Below, piece after piece: positions 1 through 5,049 of a DNA stretch of 5,049 nt (position 1 is its first letter; each line of letters opens with the position of its first letter). Source of the stretch: an uncultured Clostridia bacterium (GTDB lineage: Bacteria > Bacillota > Clostridia > TANB77 > CAG-508); the NCBI GenBank assembly GCA_947589135.1, contig CANPZT010000084.1, positions 1 through 5,049 of the forward strand. Reading direction: 5' to 3'. Under the pieces are notes generated by a model. It made no database searches. It saw nothing but the letters and a program-made list of their open reading frames with translations, and was not told where the DNA came from. A program made the position numbers and the translations under genes.

Positions 1-2465
1 GTTAGTTTTGTTCCTGTTGTATTTAACAATTCTAATTCATTTGATATTACCTCATCTTGCTCTATTTGTTTATCTAATTGCATTGGACCTACAATATTGC
101 TATCAGCTGAAAATTTATATAATTTTAGTTCATTTTTTGCACCATTAGTGCTTCCAACTAAATAAGAAATTAAATTTTGTTTTTCATCAGGTGTATATAT
201 TTGTACTAATCCAAATTTTTCTCCATCAGATGTTTTTACCATTGTATAATATGGAGTCATATATGTACCTGTTGATTTTGATGTTTTAACACTATTATAT
301 TTTGCAATATCCCACAAATCATCAGCTCTATATAATACATCTGGTTTTACATTATGATATACTTTTAGAACCTCAGATTGTACTTTATATAAAAATTCTG
401 GATATACAAAATGATTTGCAATATCTTGTGGAATTTCAGTATCTAAATCCATAAACAACGTATTATAGATATTTCTATATGCCATAGCAATTGGATCTGT
501 TCTATCTGTAATATAATATGACATTGTTCCATCATAACTATCTACAATAACTTTAACTGAATTTCTAATATAATTAATATTTTCTTTAATTCCATCATGT
601 TGTATATTTGTGTATTGAGAATATGGATACTGACTTGATGTAGTATAAGCATCAATTACCCATACAATTTTACCTTCGCTTGTAACTACTGTATAAGGGT
701 TTTCATCATATATTAAATATGGCAAAGCTTTTTTTGCTCTTAAAATTATATCTCTATTAATTAAAATTTTACTTTCACTTTTTATTTCACTAGAAAACGC
801 TAAATTAACGTCTCCTTTTGTAATTCCTAGAATAAGTCTATCTATAAAACCTAATTGTAATCCAGCTTTTCCATCATAAGTTGATGTATGATCTGTTCCA
901 TTTTCATCTGTATAGTCATATTCTTGCTTATTTTTTGCATTTGTTGCAATAGTTTCTTTATTGCCTACACCAAAATACATTCTTGGTTGTGAAATTTTTA
1001 TTACTTCATCTTTTCCAGATATTTCTTTTTGTATATATTGTACATTTCCTGCATCTGTACTTTGTGTTGCTGATGTAATTATCTGACCCATTCCATGTGT
1101 ATATTCATATGTTTTATTATTATATGTTCTTCCTGCATTTGTGATTTCCCTTGGTGATACATATACCAATTGTTGTTTACCATTAATTGAATATTTAGCT
1201 AAATTTGCACTTCTATATGAAAAATATCCCGTATTTGTTTGATTATCTTCTAATGATTTTATTACTGCATCTTTACTAATGATTGGTATATTATTAATGA
1301 TATTACTATTTTTGCTTACTTCTTCATTTGTAATTGTTCCTGAATTTTTTACGTTTTGTTCTTCTATATTAATATTATAAGCATTTTTTGTGTTTTTTAT
1401 ATTTTCTGCAATATTTTCTCTTTCCTTATCTAGTTCATTAGAATTTACAAATGCTACATCAAATATTACCATTACAAAAAATAGAACGACTAAATATGCA
1501 GGAATAACTATTAGATTTTTTAATACTTTATTTGTATTTCCTTGCTTAAAATATTTTAATGCACGATATGCAACAACAATTATTACAATAGCAAATAGTG
1601 CATATCCCCATAATTTTATAGTGGTTTCTGTCATGCCTGCTCCAATAATATCAATATCATCATTTATTGTTAAAATTTTTCCAAATAAGATATTTTGAGT
1701 ATTTAAAATTGTTAATATTGCAATACCTATTACTATTAAAAGAATATTTCTTAATAATTTTTTCATAAATAGACTTTCTCTTAACATCTTGCCATCTACG
1801 CCATCGAAAAATCTGTTAAATATAACAACATGATACAAAGCTATATATAAAGTTATTCCTACTATTAATGCAATAAAATATACTACTAAACTTTGAATTG
1901 CTGGCTTTTGGAAAAAGTAATATGAAATATCTAATCCAAATACTGAGTCTTGTATTCCAAAAGATGTAGTATTTATAATTAGCATTATTTGTTGCATTAA
2001 AACATTTGCAACAATAATACTTACAATTGCTGATATAACTAGTGATAATGATTTGTTTAATAATTTAGGCATTTGTTTCTTTTCTTTTTCAAAAAATGGC
2101 TTTAATCCCTTTTTTATTCCTCTATTTGTCATGTACAATATAAAATATAATATTACAAAGTTAATTGCCATAATTGAATATCTATACATTAAATTAGTTT
2201 TAAATATTTGAATATATTGTTCACCTAATTCTTTATATTCCAAATAACTTCCTCTTAATTGTATATAATTTATAATCGCAAATACAATTAAAAATAGAAT
2301 AACTAATAACATTCTTGTCTTACTTTTTTTCTTTTTATTTCTCATACCTGTTGCTTTTGTATTTGCAGTATCCATAATTGTTTCTTGTTTTATTTCATTT
2401 GGTTTTATCTCTTCTACATCTTGCTCGTTTTTCTTTGGAATATTTGTATCTGTGTTTTTGTCCAC
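1..2465 (-). CDS. UPF0182 family (COG1615) polytopic membrane protein, C-terminus cut by window edge
   Basis: The frame is open for 821 codons from GTG at 2465 to the left edge, with no stop. The start is chosen because AGGAGG (2474-2479) lies 8 bases upstream and an in-frame TAG lies just before it; later ATGs at 2375 and 2345 lack a good site. Residues 1-51 are a charged, Lys-rich, probably cytoplasmic tail. About seven hydrophobic helices follow, near 52-68, 97-112, 140-166, 190-212, 238-256, 284-300 and 317-340. From about 341 the chain is hydrophilic and probably extracellular. It carries blocks that I recognise from UPF0182 proteins: PRMYFGVG (494-501), YDENPY (586-591), WVIDAYTTS (602-610), a TDPIAMAYR segment near 656, and GPMQLDKQIEQD (793-804). 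Family members usually have about 900-1000 residues, so roughly 100 are missing beyond the edge. The biochemical function is unknown. It sits 24 bases after ftsY, probably in one operon. Family assignment is from memory of conserved motifs. Confidence 0.9.
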   Translation of the reverse strand, partial: MDKNTDTNIPKKNEQDVEEIKPNEIKQETIMDTANTKATGMRNKKKKSKTRMLLVILFLIVFAIINYIQLRGSYLEYKELGEQYIQIFKTNLMYRYSIMAINFVILYFILYMTNRGIKKGLKPFFEKEKKQMPKLLNKSLSLVISAIVSIIVANVLMQQIMLIINTTSFGIQDSVFGLDISYYFFQKPAIQSLVVYFIALIVGITLYIALYHVVIFNRFFDGVDGKMLRESLFMKKLLRNILLIVIGIAILTILNTQNILFGKILTINDDIDIIGAGMTETTIKLWGYALFAIVIIVVAYRALKYFKQGNTNKVLKNLIVIPAYLVVLFFVMVIFDVAFVNSNELDKERENIAENIKNTKNAYNINIEEQNVKNSGTITNEEVSKNSNIINNIPIISKDAVIKSLEDNQTNTGYFSYRSANLAKYSINGKQQLVYVSPREITNAGRTYNNKTYEYTHGMGQIITSATQSTDAGNVQYIQKEISGKDEVIKISQPRMYFGVGNKETIATNAKNKQEYDYTDENGTDHTSTYDGKAGLQLGFIDRLILGITKGDVNLAFSSEIKSESKILINRDIILRAKKALPYLIYDENPYTVVTSEGKIVWVIDAYTTSSQYPYSQYTNIQHDGIKENINYIRNSVKVIVDSYDGTMSYYITDRTDPIAMAYRNIYNTLFMDLDTEIPQDIANHFVYPEFLYKVQSEVLKVYHNVKPDVLYRADDLWDIAKYNSVKTSKSTGTYMTPYYTMVKTSDGEKFGLVQIYTPDEKQNLISYLVGSTNGAKNELKLYKFSADSNIVGPMQLDKQIEQDEVISNELELLNTTGTKL

Positions 2466-2473
2466 TATTTCAA

Positions 2474-2479
2474 CCTCCT
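2474..2479 (-). promoter_or_regulatory. Ribosome binding site of the UPF0182 gene
   Basis: The minus strand reads AGGAGG, 8 bases before the GTG at 2465. This strong Shine-Dalgarno match decides the non-ATG start, because the next in-frame ATGs (2375, 2345) have no comparable site. It lies inside the 24-base gap after the ftsY stop, which fits translation from a shared transcript. Confidence 0.85.
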
Positions 2480-2489
2480 AATTTTTGTT

Positions 2490-3395
2490 TTAAATAATTG
2501 CTTTTACAAAATCTTCTGAATTAAATCTTTCCATATCATCAATTTGCTCTCCAATACCAATAAATTTTACTGGTATTTGATTTTCTTCTACAATTCCAAT
2601 AACAACTCCACCTTTTGCTGTTCCATCTAATTTTGTTAAAACTAATCCTGTAATATCAGTTTCTTCTTTAAATGCTTTTACTTGTGAGATTGCATTTTGA
2701 CCAGTTGTTCCATCAATTACTAATAATACTTCTTTATCAGCTTCTTCCATCTCTTTATTAATAACCTTTTGTATTTTACTTAACTCATCCATCAAATATT
2801 TTTTATTATGAAGTCTTCCTGCTGTATCAACAATCAATACATCTGCATCTTTTTCTCTTGTAACCTTCATTGCATCATATACAACTGATGCCGGATCTAC
2901 TCCTTCTGCTCTTTTGACAATATCTGCTCCTGAGCGATTTGCCCAAATTTCTAGCTGTTCTACTGCTGCTGCCCTAAATGTATCTGCTGCTGCTATAACT
3001 ACCTTTTTTCCATCTTTTACTAAACGATTTGCGATTTTCCCTATAGATGTTGTTTTTCCAACTCCATTTACTCCCACCACTAGAATAACAGATGGTTTAG
3101 TTTCTAAATGCAAGCTATTATCTGTAATATCTAATATTTTTTGCATTTCTTCTCTTAAAGCTTGTTTTACATCATTTTCGTCTTGTATTTTTTCTTTCTT
3201 TAATCTATTTCTTAAATTATCTATTATTTTAATAGATGTATCCATTCCTACATCTGACATTATCAAAATTTCTTCTAGTTCTTCCAAAAAGTCTTCATCT
3301 ACTTTTCTAAAACTACTAAATACATTATTTATTTTTTCATCAAATGATGTTTTTGTTTTATTCATTCCGTTTTTCAATTTTTCAAAAAAGCTCAT
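2490..3395 (-). CDS. ftsY: Signal recognition particle receptor FtsY (SRP-type GTPase)
   Basis: FtsY is the membrane-associated receptor for the SRP; it forms a GTP-dependent complex with Ffh and hands ribosome-nascent chains to the Sec translocon. The 301-residue protein is complete. Residues 1-25 look amphipathic and basic (MSFFEKLKNG start), as in FtsY membrane-targeting helices. The helical N domain spans about 20-90, and the G domain runs from about 100 to the end. GTPase motifs are all present: P-loop GVNGVGKTT (108-116), DTFRAAA (138-144), DTAGR (190-194), TKLDGTAKGG (254-263) and the closing GIGEQIDDMERF (280-291), which resembles the FtsY 'GEx-DDLxPF' ending. There is no C-terminal M domain, which excludes Ffh, and the long acidic A domain of E. 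coli FtsY is absent, as is common in Firmicutes. ATG at 3395 follows AAAGGAG with 6 bases between. It has its own promoter and leads the UPF0182 gene. Confidence 0.97.
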   Translation of the reverse strand: MSFFEKLKNGMNKTKTSFDEKINNVFSSFRKVDEDFLEELEEILIMSDVGMDTSIKIIDNLRNRLKKEKIQDENDVKQALREEMQKILDITDNSLHLETKPSVILVVGVNGVGKTTSIGKIANRLVKDGKKVVIAAADTFRAAAVEQLEIWANRSGADIVKRAEGVDPASVVYDAMKVTREKDADVLIVDTAGRLHNKKYLMDELSKIQKVINKEMEEADKEVLLVIDGTTGQNAISQVKAFKEETDITGLVLTKLDGTAKGGVVIGIVEENQIPVKFIGIGEQIDDMERFNSEDFVKAII

Positions 3396-3401
3396 TCTTA
3401 T

Positions 3402-3408
3402 CTCCTTT
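3402..3408 (-). promoter_or_regulatory. Ribosome binding site of ftsY
   Basis: The minus strand reads AAAGGAG, ending 6 bases before the ATG at 3395. This supports the chosen ftsY start, which also gives the usual FtsY N-terminus. Confidence 0.8.
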
Positions 3409-3456
3409 GATATTATATAATATATTACTATATCGATTTTTTTAGCAACTATTGCC

Positions 3457-3485
3457 AGTATAACATATTTTTCCGTAAATGTACA
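3457..3485 (-). promoter_or_regulatory. Predicted sigma-A promoter for the ftsY-UPF0182 unit
   Basis: On the minus strand TGTACA (3480-3485, 4 of 6 matches to TTGACA) and TATACT (3457-3462, 5 of 6 matches to TATAAT) are separated by exactly 17 bases. A TG one base upstream of the -10 box makes it an extended -10 element. Transcription would begin near 3450 and leave a leader of about 55 bases before the ftsY ATG. The promoter lies downstream of the terminator of the preceding gene, so it would start an independent unit. This is a sequence match only. Confidence 0.65.
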
Positions 3486-3523
3486 GCCTTCATAATAAAA
3501 TACTTTTTAATATAAAACATCGT

Positions 3524-3566
3524 TAAAAAACACAAAATGAGATAAGAGTTTTATCTCTTATCCCAT
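3524..3566 (-). terminator. Rho-independent terminator of the surface protein gene
   Basis: A 12-base-pair stem (3537-3548 with 3555-3566) closes a 6-base loop. In the minus-strand transcript every position pairs, one of them as G-U, and the stem is followed by a U-rich run interrupted once by GUG (3537 down to about 3524). It begins 9 bases after the stop of the surface protein gene. On the plus strand the same hairpin has one A-C mismatch and is followed by seven T (3566-3572), so it could work in both directions, although no plus-strand gene needs it here. Confidence 0.88.
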
Positions 3567-3575
3567 TTTTTTATG

Positions 3576-5049
3576 TTACATTATATATTTCTTTATATAA
3601 TATACTCCTGTTCCTAACAACAATAATATTGTTCCTGTTAATAATACATATAATTGTATACTTCCTGTTTTTATTGATACTAATACCTCTGCTTTTCCTG
3701 TATTCGTATTATTTCCTTCTCCTTCTCCGTCTCCTTCTACTTTTGCTACATTTGTTTTTGTTCCTACCTCTGATGCTTTACATTTTAGTACTATGCTTAC
3801 ACTTACACTTTCTCCTGGTTGTATTGTCCTATTTATTGCATATTCTCCATTATTCCATCCTGTATTCTTTCCTGCTACTAGTTGCATTCCTTCTGGTATT
3901 TCGTCTATTATCTTGCTTAAATTTCCCGCCACTGTTCCTGTATTTGTTACTTTTATAACGTATTCTATCTCTACATCTGTATTATTAATTTTCTTTCTGT
4001 CTATTTCTACTTTTGCCATCTCTCCATTTGTAACTTTTTTATTCTCTGTTTTTCCATCTGCTATTGTTGTTATTTTATTTACTTTTTTGTCTACTGCAAA
4101 TTTAACATATTTTATATTAAATTCTTCCCCGTTCTTATTATTCTCTTCATATTTTCCTTTTTCTTCTATATTTTGTCCATTATTTGTGTTTCCTGAATTC
4201 TCGTTATCTTGTTTATTGTCTGAATTTCCTGGATTTTCAGGGTCTTGAACATTATTATCATCCTTGTTTGGTATTTTCTTTTCTTCTTCTATAATTCCTA
4301 TATTTTGTGTTTCTGCTTCTTGGTTTTTCTTTTCTACTACTTTTAACACAATTTTTACTTCTTTATAGAATAGTCCTTTTTCTGCATCATATGCTTCTAT
4401 TATATTGTCCTCACTTGCCTCTTTTGATAATTTATCTGTTTGATATTTATTATCTTCTACTTTTTTCCATTTGTTCTCTTTATTGATTTCATTGTCTTCT
4501 ATATATTCTAGCCCATCTGGTATTACATCTGTTATCTTTTGTGCATATCCACTTTGTGTTCCTTCATTATATACTCTCATTGTGAATTCTACTATGTCTC
4601 CTATTTTTACATCTTCTTTTTCAGCTGTAATATCATAACTTATTTCCCCATTTTCTCCTATTACTACTTTTGGCTCTCTTCCTGTTTCTGTTTCATTTAT
4701 TTTACTTATATATTTTTCTAGGTGTAAATCTATATATTCTTCAGATCTATCATTTGTCATTGTTATTTCTAGTTCTTTATCTTTTACATTCGTGTCTAAT
4801 TCTTCATCTTTTGTAGTTACTACTATTTCTCCTGATTCATTAATGTTACATTCAATAACTCTTTCTGTTCCATCTAAATCATATCCTTCTACTGCTTCTA
4901 TTTCTTGTACTGTTATCTTTGCTTTTCCTTTTGTTATTAGATCTTTTAATATTATTTTTCCTTCTTCGTTTGTCGTTTCTTCTAATACATATCCATCGCC
5001 ATTTTCATATTCGATTTTTAGTTTTATTTTTACACCTTCTATTGCTATG
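3576..5049 (-). CDS. Membrane-anchored modular surface protein: SpaA/Cna-B-like domain plus two DUF11-type modules, N-terminus outside window
   Basis: The frame stays open from the TAA at 3576-3578 to the right edge: 490 codons, with no stop upstream of the internal ATG at 4760, so that Met is not the true start. Fragment residues 1-101 resemble the end of a SpaA/Cna-B prealbumin domain: TTNEEGK (25-31), an 'ETKAPEGY'-like QEIEAVEGYDLDG (48-60), and a terminal EITMTND. Two DUF11-like modules follow, about 106-251 and 310-440. Each starts with a related lysine-containing strand and carries GD.VEFTMRVYNEG or EIEYVIKVTNTG, then ITDVIPDG or IIDEIPEG. A low-complexity linker separates them (about 246-308). 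The C-terminus has SIKTG (458-462), a hydrophobic helix (464-485) and a KKYIM tail, like a sortase signal without LPXTG. It is probably exported and exposed at the surface, as an adhesin, pilin-like or wall-structural protein; its specific role is unknown. Signal peptide and promoter lie outside the window. Confidence 0.85.
   Translation of the reverse strand, partial: IAIEGVKIKLKIEYENGDGYVLEETTNEEGKIILKDLITKGKAKITVQEIEAVEGYDLDGTERVIECNINESGEIVVTTKDEELDTNVKDKELEITMTNDRSEEYIDLHLEKYISKINETETGREPKVVIGENGEISYDITAEKEDVKIGDIVEFTMRVYNEGTQSGYAQKITDVIPDGLEYIEDNEINKENKWKKVEDNKYQTDKLSKEASEDNIIEAYDAEKGLFYKEVKIVLKVVEKKNQEAETQNIGIIEEEKKIPNKDDNNVQDPENPGNSDNKQDNENSGNTNNGQNIEEKGKYEENNKNGEEFNIKYVKFAVDKKVNKITTIADGKTENKKVTNGEMAKVEIDRKKINNTDVEIEYVIKVTNTGTVAGNLSKIIDEIPEGMQLVAGKNTGWNNGEYAINRTIQPGESVSVSIVLKCKASEVGTKTNVAKVEGDGEGEGNNTNTGKAEVLVSIKTGSIQLYVLLTGTILLLLGTGVYYIKKYIM
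3594..3677 (-). other. C-terminal anchor: LPXTG-like SIKTG, transmembrane helix and basic tail
   Basis: This part of the surface protein gene encodes SIKTG (3663-3677), then a hydrophobic run of about 22 residues from IQLYVLLTG to GVYYI (3594-3659), and finally KKYIM. The order matches a cell wall sorting signal: motif, hydrophobic helix, positive tail. However, positions 1 and 2 are Ser and Ile in place of Leu and Pro. It may be a substrate of a divergent sortase, or simply a membrane anchor. The helix and tail are clear; sortase processing is inference. Confidence 0.6.
4125..4298 (-). repeat. Low-complexity linker with an imperfect 12-residue tandem repeat
   Basis: Within the surface protein this segment is almost wholly Asn, Asp, Glu, Gly, Gln and Lys and has no hydrophobic core, so it is probably a flexible spacer between the two DUF11-type modules. 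Two consecutive 12-residue units at 4173-4238 begin ENPGNSDNKQ and ENSGNTNNGQ, with 6 of 10 residues identical. At the DNA level the two units share several codons, which suggests an old duplication. Such linkers often differ in length between strains. Confidence 0.6.

Noticed and set aside
1390..1698. Plus-strand open frame of 102 codons
   Set aside because: It lies fully antisense to the membrane-helix part of the UPF0182 gene, which has recognisable family motifs and an unbroken frame. Its Ile/Phe/Thr-rich sequence is what the reverse of hydrophobic AT-rich codons gives, and no ribosome binding site is evident.
2914..3420. Plus-strand open frame of 168 codons
   Set aside because: It is antisense to ftsY, whose GTPase motifs are certain. 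The Ser/Phe/Ile-rich product has no recognisable domain.
3396..3575. Possible small gene or riboswitch in the 180-base gap before ftsY
   Set aside because: The gap is accounted for by the terminator hairpin, the promoter and a leader of about 55 bases. I see no further stable structure and no small frame with a binding site.
3711..3740. GEGEG run coded by repeated GAAGGA near the end of the second DUF11-type module
   Set aside because: It is only a few short units and a plausible flexible stalk before the anchor, so it is too small to call as a separate repeat element.
3629..4248. Two overlapping plus-strand open frames rich in Leu, Phe and Ser
   Set aside because: They are antisense to the surface protein gene. 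Their apparent hydrophobic, membrane-like content arises because the coding strand is purine-rich (Glu, Lys, Asn, Gly codons), which reads as Leu/Phe/Ser in reverse.
4539..4721. Plus-strand open frame of 60 codons rich in Phe, Tyr and Cys
   Set aside because: It is antisense to the first DUF11-type module, with compositional bias only and no start signal or known motif.
4758..4760. ATG at 4760 as the start of the surface protein
   Set aside because: No convincing Shine-Dalgarno sequence lies before it, the protein would have no signal peptide, and the frame continues upstream with domain-like sequence to the window edge.

Overview
This is a very AT-rich window with three protein genes, all on the minus strand: two run off the ends of the window and one is complete. 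The low G+C, A/T-ending codons, strong AGGAG-type ribosome binding sites, an intrinsic terminator and the protein families point to a Firmicute, most likely an uncultured gut-type member of the Clostridia. That assignment is inference. In-frame TGG for Trp and the absence of in-frame TGA fit the standard bacterial code.

Read in the direction of transcription (right to left), the window opens inside a large cell-surface protein gene (5049 to 3576, N-terminus outside the window). It encodes the end of a SpaA/Cna-B-like prealbumin domain, two DUF11-type repeat-fold modules separated by a low-complexity N/D/G/E linker, and a C-terminal membrane anchor. The anchor is preceded by an LPXTG-like but non-canonical Ser-Ile-Lys-Thr-Gly. 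A strong hairpin terminator (3537-3566) ends this transcription unit.

A recognisable sigma-A-type promoter (3457-3485) then starts a second unit: ftsY, the signal recognition particle receptor GTPase (3395-2490), followed after 24 bases by a long gene for a UPF0182-family membrane protein. The latter starts at a GTG (2465) and continues past the left edge. With only 24 bases between them, an AGGAGG site in the gap and no terminator, the two are probably co-transcribed.

FtsY targets ribosomes making membrane proteins to the Sec translocon. UPF0182 has about seven membrane helices followed by a large, probably external domain of unknown function. The upstream surface protein is also a secreted, membrane-anchored product. 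The region is therefore themed around the cell envelope, but only the ftsY-UPF0182 pair has evidence of being an operon. I see no RNA genes, mobile elements or CRISPR arrays. The least ordinary features are the anchor motif and modular architecture of the surface protein and the pairing of ftsY with a UPF0182 gene.
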